This document shows positions 45,435 through 54,423 of a stretch of 64,000 bases of DNA, piece by piece. The notes beneath the pieces are model-generated. The model was not told where the DNA came from. It made no database searches and was given only the letters and a program-made list of their open reading frames with translations. Every line of letters begins with the position of its first letter. Positions within the stretch are counted from its first letter, which is position 1. Source of the DNA: Desulfobacteraceae bacterium. GTDB taxonomy: Bacteria > Desulfobacterota > Desulfobacteria > Desulfobacterales > Desulfosalsimonadaceae. The position numbers and the translations under genes are program-made. The stretch spans positions 152,293 to 216,292 of the forward strand of contig JABZFM010000003.1 of assembly GCA_014237465.1 (NCBI GenBank), written 5' to 3'.

Positions 45435-47150
45435 ATGACAAAAAATTTTAATGCTTGGCCGGAACAATGGCCAAAAAATCTCAACTATCCAGACAAACCC
45501 ATCCACTACTTTCTTGAAAACACGGCCGAACGCGTACCCAACCGGATCGCCATCCATTTCGGCGGCATGGTCCTCACCTATGGGGAATTAAAAATCCTGG
45601 TGGATCGTTTCGCCACGGCACTTGCCGGACTGGGCATTGAAAAAGGAGAACGGTTTGCCATCCATCTGCCCAATATGCCCCAGTTTGCAATTGCTTACTA
45701 CGCGGTCCTGAAAATCGGCGCGGTGTTTACCCCGTTAAGCCCCCTGCTCTCCCCCCGTGAAGTCACACACCAGCTGAACGACTCCGGTGCCAAAACCCTG
45801 TTGTCAATGGACCTGTTGTATCCCGGAATTGAATCGATTATCCCTGAAACGAAAGTTGCGCGGGTCATCTCAACCAGTATCGGAGACTGTTATAATTCCA
45901 TAATTGCCCCGCTCAAACCTATCGGCAAGCTGCCGGTTCCCAATACGCTGGACATGGCGGAACTGATCAAAAACAATGAACCGAACCCGCCGGAAGTGGC
46001 CATTGATATTTTTAAGGACCTGGCGCACCTTGCATACACCGGCGGCACCACCGGCGTATCCAAGGGCGTCATGCTGACCCATCAAAATGTGACATCCAAT
46101 ACGCTCCAGTTCGGCTGCTGGTTTAACGGTGCCCAGCTCAAAACCGTCGGCGACACGGTTGAACTCATTTACCCCGAAGGGGTGGACCCGATAAAAGACC
46201 GACCGGTTGCCCGGGATATTGAAACCGCACTGGTCGTGGTTCCCTGGTTCCATGCCATGGGCACCATCGGGTATCTGAATAATATGGTCTCCGGCGGGAC
46301 CACCATGGTGGTGTTTCCCCGGTTTGAAGCGACGGAATATATCGAGGCGGTCAAAAAATTCTCAGCCACCACCCTGGGCGGGGCTCCCCAGCTGTATGTT
46401 CCGCTGCTCAATATGCCGGGATTTGAAGATTATGACCTTTCCGGCATCAAATTAATTGCTTCCGGTGCCGCGCCCCTGCCGCTGACGATTTTAGATTCCA
46501 TGAAAAAATCATTCACATCCAGTGTGGTGATTGAGGCCTACGGCCTGACCGAGTGTGCCATGGGCGCTATCTGCAACCCGCCCATCCCGGAAAAAACAAA
46601 AGCCGGATCCGTGGGACTCCCGGTTTTTGATACGGAATGCAAAGTTGTGGACACAAACACCGGGGAAGATCTTCCCCCGGGCAAAGAAGGTGAAATATGC
46701 ATTAAAGGCCCCCAGGTCATGGTCGGTTACTGGAACCGGCCGGAAGCCACCGCTGAAGTTCTCAAAGACGGCTGGCTGTATACCGGAGACATCGGCAAGG
46801 AGGATGAAGACGGATACTTCTATATCACCGACCGGATAAAAGACCTGATCCTTTATAAAGGCTACAATGTGTATCCCCGTGAAATCGAAGAAATTCTGTT
46901 TACCCATCCGGCGATTGAAATGTGCGGGATTGTGGGGAAACCGGATGAAAAAGCCGGTGAACTCCCGGTCGCCTTTGTGCAGCTCAAGGCCGGCCAGCAG
47001 GCAACCGCTGAAGAACTGATTGAATATGTCAATTCAAAGGTCGCGGCATATAAAAAACTGAGGGAAGTGACTTTTACTGATCTGATTCCGGTTTCACCGG
47101 CCGGTAAAGTGTTGAAACGTGAACTCAGGGATCAGCTGACCGGCAAATAA
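45435..47150 (+). CDS. Long-chain acyl-CoA ligase (AMP-forming)
   Basis: 571-residue ANL-family adenylating enzyme activating a carboxylic acid to its CoA thioester. Motifs: AYTGGTTGVSKGVMLTH (P-loop A3), VIEAYGLTECAMG, GWLYTGDIG, YFYITDRIKDLILYKGYNVYPREIE (A7/A8) and the catalytic Lys in SPAGKVLKREL. Closest in layout to long-chain fatty acyl-CoA synthetases of sulfate reducers. Start ATG 45435 sits at the right distance behind AAAGGGGG; the upstream in-frame ATG at 45414 would include the ribosome site. Together with nearby alpha/beta hydrolases it suggests lipid or fatty-acid use. Confidence 0.92.
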   Translation: MTKNFNAWPEQWPKNLNYPDKPIHYFLENTAERVPNRIAIHFGGMVLTYGELKILVDRFATALAGLGIEKGERFAIHLPNMPQFAIAYYAVLKIGAVFTPLSPLLSPREVTHQLNDSGAKTLLSMDLLYPGIESIIPETKVARVISTSIGDCYNSIIAPLKPIGKLPVPNTLDMAELIKNNEPNPPEVAIDIFKDLAHLAYTGGTTGVSKGVMLTHQNVTSNTLQFGCWFNGAQLKTVGDTVELIYPEGVDPIKDRPVARDIETALVVVPWFHAMGTIGYLNNMVSGGTTMVVFPRFEATEYIEAVKKFSATTLGGAPQLYVPLLNMPGFEDYDLSGIKLIASGAAPLPLTILDSMKKSFTSSVVIEAYGLTECAMGAICNPPIPEKTKAGSVGLPVFDTECKVVDTNTGEDLPPGKEGEICIKGPQVMVGYWNRPEATAEVLKDGWLYTGDIGKEDEDGYFYITDRIKDLILYKGYNVYPREIEEILFTHPAIEMCGIVGKPDEKAGELPVAFVQLKAGQQATAEELIEYVNSKVAAYKKLREVTFTDLIPVSPAGKVLKRELRDQLTGK

Positions 47151-47447
47151 TCAGGCTCTCAATTTATGGCAAATAATGGCAATAACGGCGCATTCTGCGG
47201 CGCTATTGCCACCGGACTTCTTTCATCTGAAATCAAACAGCGATTGATACGTTAAATATCTGATCCCGCCATCAATTATCTAGTGTCCGAACGAAAACCG
47301 CCCGCTGAAAAAAAAAGATATCTGATTAAAATTGACATACTTGTCGATGTATGCAATTTTATAAGCTGGAAATTAGGATTGATGATCCTGTAAAACCGGA
47401 AAGAGTCATGATATCCTCAATATAAGAATAAAAAGGATGGAAAAACC
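47151..47447. other. Intergenic region with a 10-bp inverted repeat near 47331
   Basis: About 300 bases with no gene. ATTGACATAC (47331-47340) and GTATGCAAT (47349-47357) form an imperfect inverted repeat around a TTGACA that could be a -35 box for the downstream unknown gene. GGCAATAACGGCGC...GCGCTATTGCC near 47178 is a further stem without T-run. Confidence 0.35.
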
Positions 47448-48014
47448 ATGGACACAAACCAAAGATCCTTGACAATTGTGACATCTCTGGGAAAAAGATA
47501 CACCGGTACAATTGATGTTCCAAATGCCACTATCCGAACGACCGATCTGCTCAACAGCTCAAATATATTCTGGAAAAATCCAAATGAAAAGTGTTACGAC
47601 AATGCCATCCTCATGTATGATGTCAAGCTGTATGTAGATGATTCTGCTGTTTATAAAAAATTTGAAAAGATCCAGATTAAAATTTCCGAGATTTTTTATT
47701 TTTATGACGGTTTTCAAAATATTGGTGATGAGATGGAAAAAAAAAGGGCCGACACAATGATTAAAGGGATCCGGGAGAATGCCCAGATGGTGAATATCAT
47801 CACCAGGGTCGTTTCCAATTCTTTCTATGATATTAACGGATTATTTTTTGGTCTGTTTAAAAAGAAATCCAAGGATAAGTTCTTTCCCTTAACCCAGGTG
47901 AAGATGGTAGAAATTCTGAAAAAGCAGGATCAGTGGGTTAAAAAGGAAATTAAACTCCCCCATAGCTTCATTGGCGTCAGCAATCAACATATTGAATCAG
48001 TGACGATCGATTAG
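47448..48014 (+). CDS. Hypothetical protein, unknown function
   Basis: 188 residues, no signal peptide or membrane helix. The first 85 residues look like a beta-rich domain (LTIVTSLGKRYTGTIDVP, ILMYDVKLYVDD, KIQIKISEIFYFYDG) and the rest is helical and basic (KGIRENAQMVNIITRVVSN, FGLFKKKSKDKFFPL). AAAGGATGG precedes the ATG. The start vaguely resembles DUF6812-type domains, but I do not recognise a family with confidence. No operon partner. Confidence 0.7.
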   Translation: MDTNQRSLTIVTSLGKRYTGTIDVPNATIRTTDLLNSSNIFWKNPNEKCYDNAILMYDVKLYVDDSAVYKKFEKIQIKISEIFYFYDGFQNIGDEMEKKRADTMIKGIRENAQMVNIITRVVSNSFYDINGLFFGLFKKKSKDKFFPLTQVKMVEILKKQDQWVKKEIKLPHSFIGVSNQHIESVTID

Positions 48015-48127
48015 TCCCGCGCATCCAATAAATCGGACCAGGGTTCCCGCCAAAAAGTCGCTTTGTCTGAACAGACGCATAAAAAAAGTATGTCCCATTT
48101 TTCAAATGTCACAATTTTCCCATCACC

Positions 48128-48928
48128 CTATTTTTTACTTGTTTTTTTAAACACATACGGCAATTCAACACTTCCAAAACCGGTCACGCCTTCCGGGAGA
48201 CGCTCTTTGACTCCAATAATCAGGATGCCGGGATCGGCCAGTGCAGATACAACATTTTTAAATCCGGCCCGCCTCAGATCTTTGGCAGCATAGGTGAGAA
48301 TATTGTTTCTTAAAAAAATAATATCATAGGCTTTTGGGGGTGGTTGATCATATAATAAGTTAAACGTTTCCCATGTAATCCCTTTTTTCAGATATGATTT
48401 GACGGCCAGCGATTTTCGGGTCGGGCCTTTTACAAAAAACCGGTCACCCATAGCCGTATCCATTTCCTTGAGGCTTGATGGTTGATATACCCCTTTCTGG
48501 GCCCGGTCCAGATTTTCCGGGTTTAAATCAGATGCGGTCATGTTCAGTAAAGGCAGGTGGTGATACTTTTCCGTGATCATCTTCCAGGCTATTTTGAAAG
48601 AATATACCTCTTCCCCCCCCGAACACCCGGCTGACCAGACATTCAGGCTTTCCTTATCAAAAAAGAGTGGCAGAATTTTTTCCGGTAATGTTTCCCATAA
48701 TTTGCGGTCCCGGAAAAAACGGCTGATGGGAACGGTCAGCAGGCGTTCACAATCAGATTTCAGCTGCCGGTCATTGTCAAGCAGTTCAATATAATCATCG
48801 ATGGTGCGGTATTCCAGTTCCTGGATGTGCCGCGTAATCCGCTTCTTGACCCCTTTTCGGACCTTTCGATACCCCGCCCATGAAAAAGAAAAATAATCCA
48901 GCAGTTGTGAAAATTGCGCGTCATCCAT
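48128..48928 (-). CDS. CheR-like SAM-dependent methyltransferase, orphan
   Basis: 266 residues with the CheR layout: N-terminal helical domain, then VPISRFFRDRKLWETL, the SAM motif VWSAGCSGGEEVYSFKIAWK, TASDLNPENLDRAQKGVY, and DIIFLRNNILTYAAKDL in place of the usual D-x-I-x-CRN-x-L-x-Y, with the Cys replaced by Leu. No chemoreceptor or other che gene is nearby. It starts 11 bases after an alpha/beta hydrolase on the same strand and is likely cotranscribed. The substrate may not be a receptor glutamate. Confidence 0.82.
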   Translation of the reverse strand: MDDAQFSQLLDYFSFSWAGYRKVRKGVKKRITRHIQELEYRTIDDYIELLDNDRQLKSDCERLLTVPISRFFRDRKLWETLPEKILPLFFDKESLNVWSAGCSGGEEVYSFKIAWKMITEKYHHLPLLNMTASDLNPENLDRAQKGVYQPSSLKEMDTAMGDRFFVKGPTRKSLAVKSYLKKGITWETFNLLYDQPPPKAYDIIFLRNNILTYAAKDLRRAGFKNVVSALADPGILIIGVKERLPEGVTGFGSVELPYVFKKTSKK

Positions 48929-48939
48929 GACCGCCTCTG

Positions 48940-49695
48940 TTATTGGGTATCCACGTGGTTGACGATGAACCGGCGGGTTTTTTCAGCCGCAGTTTCCCAT
49001 TCAACATCAATGGTCAGGCAATGCCCGGAATTGGTGAGGGTCATCATCTCTTTATCTGCAGACCCAATCCGGTCATAGATAAATCGGCTGCACCCGGGGT
49101 CAATGGTATCATCCATTGTGCTCTGAATCAGTAACAGCGGACATTTGACTTCCGGAAGCAATGGCCTTGTGTGGTGAATGATTTTCAGCAATTCATGGAC
49201 AGCCGCCATGGGGCGCTCATTATAGCTCCAGTTCTGACGGTCAGCCTGCTGTTTGGCATACTTCTCAGCCGGTTTTTTCACTTTTCGGACAAGGTATTTT
49301 AATATCGGTGTCAGGTAAATCAATTTACTGGTCAGCTTAATTGACGGGGAAAACAGAATGGCCCCTGACAGATCCTCTTCTTCAGACGCCAAATTAAGGG
49401 TAATCAGAGATCCAAGGGAAAGCCCGGCAATAAACACCGTGTCACAGTTGGACTGCAGTTCTGTTAATGCCTGTTTTGCGTGATTCACCCAGCCGGTCCA
49501 TTGACACCGGTTCATGTCTTCAACATAAGTGCCGTGGCCGGGAAGCAATGGTGCGGATACGGTTATTCCCCGCTGATGAAGATAATCCCCGATCAGGCGC
49601 ATCTCGGGCGGCGCGCCGGTAAACCCGTGGATCAGCATTATTCCGGTTGAACCGCCATTTAAATAAAATGGCGAAGCTTTTTTATTCATTGTCAT
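48940..49695 (-). CDS. Alpha/beta hydrolase (carboxylesterase / monoglyceride lipase-like)
   Basis: 251 residues: IMLIHGFTGAPPEMRLIGDYL (oxyanion loop), PLLPGHGTYVEDMNRCQWTGW, the nucleophile elbow IAGLSLGSLITLN, LLIQSTMDDTIDP with the acid, and LTNSGHCLTIDVEWE with the His. This is the pattern of carboxylesterase Est30 and related lipases. It is cytosolic. Divergent from another alpha/beta hydrolase 204 bases away. Confidence 0.9.
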   Translation of the reverse strand: MTMNKKASPFYLNGGSTGIMLIHGFTGAPPEMRLIGDYLHQRGITVSAPLLPGHGTYVEDMNRCQWTGWVNHAKQALTELQSNCDTVFIAGLSLGSLITLNLASEEEDLSGAILFSPSIKLTSKLIYLTPILKYLVRKVKKPAEKYAKQQADRQNWSYNERPMAAVHELLKIIHHTRPLLPEVKCPLLLIQSTMDDTIDPGCSRFIYDRIGSADKEMMTLTNSGHCLTIDVEWETAAEKTRRFIVNHVDTQ

Positions 49696-49899
49696 TAATC
49701 TTGATCCTTATAAATAGACAACTTGTTATATTTTAAAATAATATGATAAATGAACCGGACTATCCCTGTCAACATCCTGACGCCGGCGTCAGTTTTTTTC
49801 TTGCAATATGCGATTTTTTCATATAAAAAAAATTTGATTCTAAAAAAAAATCTGATTCAATATTTTCCCAATACGCGCTGAAAAAGGAGCAACCGGTTA

Positions 49900-50949
49900 A
49901 TGACGACAAATCGAATGACAACAGCGGCTATTAATGGCAATCAGAGTGTGAAGTATTACCGAAAAATTCACGAAGTCACCACAAAAGACGGCATGAACCT
50001 GATCATGACACAAAAATTACCGGTGGATTCAAAGCCCAGAGGATTTGTGATGTTGGTCCACGGCCTGGGACAGAACCGCTACACATGGACCCTTACAGAA
50101 AGAAGCATTGAAAACTTCCTGATCGACAAAGGGTTTTCAACGTTTAACATTGAACTCCGGGGCCACGGCCTGAGCCGGGCCAACGGCAGCGATCACCCGG
50201 AAACATTTGAGACCTATTTGAATTATGATATACCGGCGTTTATTGAAGCCATCTACAATATCACGGGCGGAGAAAAAATTTTTTACATGGGCCACAGCCT
50301 GGGAGGGTCGATATCTTACTGCATTGGATCAAAATTCCGGGACAAGCTTGCAGGTATTATCTCCATTGGCGGTCCCTTTAACATGGCCCATGGGAACCGG
50401 CTGCTGCAATCCATTGCGCATATTGGTGTGACGCTCGGAAAACTGTATCCGTTTCCAAAACTTCAGCCCGATGTATTTTATATTGACTATATCGGTATTC
50501 TTGTTTCAATGGGGCTGGTGGACCTGATGGATCATCGCTGGAACCGGATTCCCCTTCAGATATGGTATCCCGGAAGTATTGAGAAAAATATTTTAAAGGA
50601 ACGGATCACCAAGGGATTTGACCGGACCAGTTTTAACGTGATCAAGTTCTTTTTCAAGTGGGGGGCAAAAGGAAAATTCATCAGCAGTGACGGACGCTTT
50701 GATTTTGAAGATCACATCAGACAATTGCGCATCCCGATCCTTTTTGTCAATGGCGACCGTGATTACGGCGTTCCGGAAAGCGCTATTAAAGAAGCCTTTG
50801 AAAAAGCCGAATCTGATGATAAGATATTCAAGACATTTGGAATGGAAAATTCAGGGCATCACTGGGGCCACTGTGACCTGATCTGCGGAAAGCATGCACC
50901 GGAAGTTACCTGGCCGTATATGCTGAACTGGTTGGAAGAACGAATATAA
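49900..50949 (+). CDS. Alpha/beta hydrolase (lysophospholipase-like)
   Basis: 349 residues: FVMLVHGLGQNRYTWTL, FNIELRGHGLSR, nucleophile FYMGHSLGGSISY, FVNGDRDYGVPES with the acid, and ENSGHHWGHCDL with the His; a lid of about 100 residues (residues 170-265) is inserted before the acid. AAAGGAG precedes the ATG. It is followed by a family B repeat starting at its stop codon and then by a GMC oxidoreductase, with which it may form a functional pair. Substrate unknown. Confidence 0.88.
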   Translation: MTTNRMTTAAINGNQSVKYYRKIHEVTTKDGMNLIMTQKLPVDSKPRGFVMLVHGLGQNRYTWTLTERSIENFLIDKGFSTFNIELRGHGLSRANGSDHPETFETYLNYDIPAFIEAIYNITGGEKIFYMGHSLGGSISYCIGSKFRDKLAGIISIGGPFNMAHGNRLLQSIAHIGVTLGKLYPFPKLQPDVFYIDYIGILVSMGLVDLMDHRWNRIPLQIWYPGSIEKNILKERITKGFDRTSFNVIKFFFKWGAKGKFISSDGRFDFEDHIRQLRIPILFVNGDRDYGVPESAIKEAFEKAESDDKIFKTFGMENSGHHWGHCDLICGKHAPEVTWPYMLNWLEERI

Positions 50950-51090
50950 CAGGATGCTGAAAAACTATTGCGCTTGGCCATACGGCGTTAAAATTCGGCT
51001 CAAAATACTCATTTATAAATATAGACTCCGTTTTTTCGCCGAATTTCGCCTTGTCTGGCCTGCGCTCATGACGTTTTTCAACACCCTGAT
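50948..51090 (-). repeat. Dispersed palindromic repeat, family B, copy B2
   Basis: About 143 bases starting AACAGGATGCTGAAAAAC and ending near GTTTTTCAACACCCTGAT, inverted relative to B1. It begins inside the TAA stop of the preceding hydrolase. Confidence 0.82.
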
Positions 51091-51186
51091 AAGTCAGGTA
51101 AAATTAACGCGCCTGAGCGGCAACGACACCGTAACTTTAGATCACTTCAAATTTTAGTCACGTTACACTTATAATGGGAGAACATC

Positions 51187-52776
51187 ATGGATTATGATTA
51201 TGCAGTCATCGGCAGTGGCTTCGGCGGCAGCGTAGCCGCCCTTCGCCTGTCTGAAAAAGGCTATAAAGTGGTGGTCCTGGAACAGGGCAACCTGGTCACG
51301 CCCGAGGATATCGAAGAAGGTGATAATAGTATTAATCACCTCAACTGGATACCGTCTCTGGGTTTATCCGGTTATTTTTCCCAGGATTTTTTCCGGCATG
51401 TGACTCTGGTGCGGGGAATCGGTGTGGGGGGCGGAAGCCATGTCTATGCAGCGGTTCTCTTAAAACCAAAGGATGAGTTCTACAATGACCCGGCCTGGTC
51501 CGGTATGGGAATCGACTGGAAAACGGAACTGGCCCCCCATTATGCCAATGCATCGGCCATGCTTGGTGTCACCGACAACCCGGCAACCGATATTCAGGAT
51601 GAATATCTCAAAAAAACCGCTGAAAAAATGGACGCTGCGTCAACATTCGGTCCGACCCCCAACGGCATTTACTTCGGCACCCCGGAAGTCATGGCCCCGG
51701 ATCCATTTTTTAACGGCAGCGGACCCCACCGCACGGGCTGTCATCTCTGCGGCAGGTGCCTGACCGGATGCCCGCACGGGTCCAAAAACACACTGGATAA
51801 AAACTATCTCTACCTTGCCCAACGCCTGGGGGCTGCGATCCTTCCGTTTCGCAAAGTCACTAATGTTCTGCCCCAGGAAGCCGGCGGATATATGCTTCAA
51901 ATAAGACACCCCTTAAAAAAATTCCGCAAATATCCCCCGATCAGGACAAAAAATATTGTACTGGCAGGTGGTGTGATAGGCACTTTAGAACTACTGTTTC
52001 ACTGCCGGGATATAACAAAAACCCTGCCGGCCATCTCCCCGGAACTTGGCAAAGTGGTTCGCACCAACAGTGAAGCCATTGTCGGCGTACTGTCGGATGA
52101 CACGGAACTGGATCTGACCTATGGCACGGCCATATCGTCCCATTTCTACCCGGACGAACACACCCACATCACGCAGAACCGGTTTCCCAATGGCTATAAT
52201 TTCATGAAGTTTTTTACCGGCCCGCTGGTGGATCATCCCAACCCGGTCATCCGGTCGCTCAAAACCTTGGGTGCCGTTGCCTTACATCCATCCAAACTGT
52301 TTGGAAACTGGACTGCCAAAAACTGGAACAAACGGGTCACCATATTGACCGTTATGCAGCATCTGGATAACCAGATATCATTCAAATACGGACGAAAAGC
52401 ATCCTTCCTGTTCCGGCGCGGGCTCAAATCCGCAGCCGTCAAGGGAAAATCCGCGCCCACGTTCCTGCCTGTGGCCAACAATGCCGCCAAGACCCTTGCC
52501 GGGGTTTCCGGTGGTCAGCCGCTCAATATTCTGACCGAAAGCATCGGCAATACCGCCACCACCGCGCATATCCTGGGGGGCTGCCATATGGGAACATCCG
52601 CGGAAAACGGCGTGATAGACACCAGCCACCAAGTATTCGGCTACCCCGGAATTTATGTGACTGACGGCGCAGCCGTATCCGCCAACATCGGGGCCAACCC
52701 GAGCCTGACCATTACCGCCCTGGCGGAAAGAGCCATGAGTTTGATTCCGGCAGTAAATAAGACAGAAAAAAATTAA
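51187..52776 (+). CDS. GMC-family FAD oxidoreductase with a cysteine cluster motif
   Basis: 529 residues. FAD-binding VIGSGFGGSVAALRLSEKG, GGGSHVYAAVLLKP, NIVLAGGVIGTLELLF, AHILGGCHMGTSAENGVID with the catalytic His, and YVTDGAAVSANIGANPSLT. Around residues 184-194 it has GCHLCGRCLTGCPHGSKN, i.e. CxxCxxCxxxCP, a ferredoxin-type motif seen in GMC proteins of the cholesterol-oxidase-like branch of anaerobes and actinobacteria. It could oxidise a sterol or other secondary alcohol with Fe-S electron transfer rather than O2. GGGAGAA precedes the ATG. Confidence 0.9.
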   Translation: MDYDYAVIGSGFGGSVAALRLSEKGYKVVVLEQGNLVTPEDIEEGDNSINHLNWIPSLGLSGYFSQDFFRHVTLVRGIGVGGGSHVYAAVLLKPKDEFYNDPAWSGMGIDWKTELAPHYANASAMLGVTDNPATDIQDEYLKKTAEKMDAASTFGPTPNGIYFGTPEVMAPDPFFNGSGPHRTGCHLCGRCLTGCPHGSKNTLDKNYLYLAQRLGAAILPFRKVTNVLPQEAGGYMLQIRHPLKKFRKYPPIRTKNIVLAGGVIGTLELLFHCRDITKTLPAISPELGKVVRTNSEAIVGVLSDDTELDLTYGTAISSHFYPDEHTHITQNRFPNGYNFMKFFTGPLVDHPNPVIRSLKTLGAVALHPSKLFGNWTAKNWNKRVTILTVMQHLDNQISFKYGRKASFLFRRGLKSAAVKGKSAPTFLPVANNAAKTLAGVSGGQPLNILTESIGNTATTAHILGGCHMGTSAENGVIDTSHQVFGYPGIYVTDGAAVSANIGANPSLTITALAERAMSLIPAVNKTEKN

Positions 52777-53115
52777 TTTTTGCTGTTCCATTAAAAAAAG
52801 TAACTTTGCTAAAGAAGCCAAAGCAGTTAAACCCGTCAAAATAAAAATTTTACCACAGAGCGCACTGAGAGCACAGAGCAAAGCCATCCAAAACAATTTA
52901 TTTCCCACAGCGACCCCGTCTTTTAAATGGGTGCCAAAATCAAAACCTTGATCCCTAAACGGGTCTTTAGCCCGTTGGAAAAGCAGTTGTTGCTGCATAC
53001 GGACACCATCTTCATTTCAATTGTTTTGGGTATCCTGTCTTAAAATTTCTTGAATAATTTTGAAAAAAATAAAAATAGTGTTGACTTTATTGTTAAGGTA
53101 CTATACAAAATACTC
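52777..53115. other. Gene-free stretch upstream of marR
   Basis: About 340 bases. It contains ACCACAGAGCGCACTGAGAG (52853 on), a degenerate form of the CACAGAG-type short repeats common in these genomes, and AACGGGtctttagCCCGTT (52958-52976), a short stem. TTGACT at 53081 is a possible -35 box for marR. Confidence 0.4.
53081..53109 (+). promoter_or_regulatory. Candidate promoter for marR, abutting its start codon
   Basis: TTGACT (53081-53086) and either TATACA (53102-53107, 15-base spacer) or TACAAA (53104-53109, 17-base spacer). Transcription from it would start at or near ATG 53116, giving a leaderless or nearly leaderless message; the next ATG is 53128. GTTAAGG within the spacer resembles one half of the palindrome at 53596. 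Confidence 0.35.
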
Positions 53116-53577
53116 ATGGACGATAAAATGTCAATTGCAAGAGAGCTTATCGAGAAGTTTTACCAGCTGATGAATAAATTTAATGAGTTGGAAAATATGC
53201 CCTATGATTTTGGCATTGGCGAGACGATGTACCCCTCTGAAATCCACACGATAGATGCGATCGGGAAAAACAGCGGGATAAATGTCACTGAACTGGCAAA
53301 GACGCTGTGTATTACCAAAGGGGCTGTTTCTCAAATGATCACCAAGCTCAAAAATCGTGGCTTCATCAACAAGGTCCGAAGTGTGGACAATGATAAGGAA
53401 GTGCTTCTTATCCTGACAGACAAAGGGAAAAAAGCTTTTGACGGACATGAACAGTTTCACAATGCCATGTATGTCGACTTAGCTGATTATTTAAGCGACA
53501 TTGAAAAGAAGCAGATCGATTGGGTGAAAACAGCATTTGACAAGGTGGAATTTTATATTGATCAGTATCGGCGTTAA
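53116..53577 (+). CDS. MarR-family transcriptional regulator
   Basis: 153 residues from ATG 53116. Winged-helix core: YPSEIHTIDAIGKNSGINV, TELAKTLCITKGAVSQMITKLKNRGF (recognition helix), then the wing VRSVDNDKEVLLILTDKGKKA and dimerisation helices. MarR proteins usually repress their own and a neighbouring catabolic or efflux gene. A perfect GTTAACC-T-GGTTAAC palindrome lies just downstream of the gene, before the membrane protein it may control. The frame is open upstream to 53050, but those residues are not MarR-like. Confidence 0.9.
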   Translation: MDDKMSIARELIEKFYQLMNKFNELENMPYDFGIGETMYPSEIHTIDAIGKNSGINVTELAKTLCITKGAVSQMITKLKNRGFINKVRSVDNDKEVLLILTDKGKKAFDGHEQFHNAMYVDLADYLSDIEKKQIDWVKTAFDKVEFYIDQYRR

Positions 53578-53595
53578 AATTTTTTTGCCATAATG

Positions 53596-53610
53596 GTTAA
53601 CCTGGTTAAC
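53596..53610. promoter_or_regulatory. Perfect 7-1-7 palindrome, candidate MarR operator
   Basis: GTTAACC T GGTTAAC, a perfect inverted repeat, located 19 bases after the marR stop and about 65 bases before the next gene's ATG. Size and symmetry fit a MarR dimer site. Confidence 0.5.
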
Positions 53611-53675
53611 AAAAAAATATAAGCGCATGCGTCATCATATCCGGCAGACCCGCTTGAACAAAAGGAGATATACAA

Positions 53676-54392
53676 ATGAATGACCAGGGCTCAAAAAGTA
53701 AAAACATATTATTTTTGAAGATTAGCGGCGCATGTTCGATTATCCAGTCTTTTCTCTATATAATTGCTGTTGCTGCCCTATCGCAAACCCCGCTGCTTGA
53801 TTTGTTGGGTCAGAGCCGCATCCAGGGTATGGAACTATTCATGAGGTCTTATCCCGCCAATCCCTGGCCGTTAATGATTATGTGCCTGGCTTTTATTTTC
53901 ATGGGATTGCTTGGCTTTATTGCCGTTGCCCCGGCCACCGAGCTTTTTCTCAAAGAACAGGAAAATGGATGGCTGACACTCGGCAAGCACCTTGGCATGC
54001 TGTGTTTGGCGGTCATAACCGTTTATTATACCTGGTTTATCGTTACTATGCCTGAAAAAGCGGCGCTTTACAGTATTTCAGATTCAGCAACAAAATCGCT
54101 TATTGCGAAAATATACGACCCCCAGGAGCCTTCTAGCTGGATAAGCTGGTTTATGTTTGCGGGAATGGGGCTGTGGGTGGCCGCGGTTGGCTCTGCAGCT
54201 TATCGAAACAAAACCCTATCCAAAGGCTTTACGTTAATTTGTGCCGTCAAAACAGGCGGATTCTGGCTTGCGCATGCCGGAATCATCTTTCAACAAGCCC
54301 CGCTTGCGATAATAGGCGCGGTTGCAGGAGGGCTGATTGGCGGTCCCGCCTATCATGTTTGGCTTGGCATTGCCATGAGGCGTTCGCAGTAG
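53676..54392 (+). CDS. Multi-pass membrane protein, DUF4386-like
   Basis: 238 residues with about six hydrophobic segments (SIIQSFLYIIAVAAL, PLMIMCLAFIFMGLLGFIAV, LGMLCLAVITVYYTWFIV, SWFMFAGMGLWVAAVGSAA, GGFWLAHAGIIF, AIIGAVAGGLIGGPAY) and no soluble domain. It resembles small DUF4386-type integral membrane proteins of unknown function. AAAGGAGA precedes the ATG. It is first in a run of four genes behind marR, 31 bases before the alpha/beta hydrolase. Confidence 0.78.
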   Translation: MNDQGSKSKNILFLKISGACSIIQSFLYIIAVAALSQTPLLDLLGQSRIQGMELFMRSYPANPWPLMIMCLAFIFMGLLGFIAVAPATELFLKEQENGWLTLGKHLGMLCLAVITVYYTWFIVTMPEKAALYSISDSATKSLIAKIYDPQEPSSWISWFMFAGMGLWVAAVGSAAYRNKTLSKGFTLICAVKTGGFWLAHAGIIFQQAPLAIIGAVAGGLIGGPAYHVWLGIAMRRSQ

Positions 54393-54423
54393 ATGAAACG
54401 AGGATACTTAAAGGAATAAGTAC

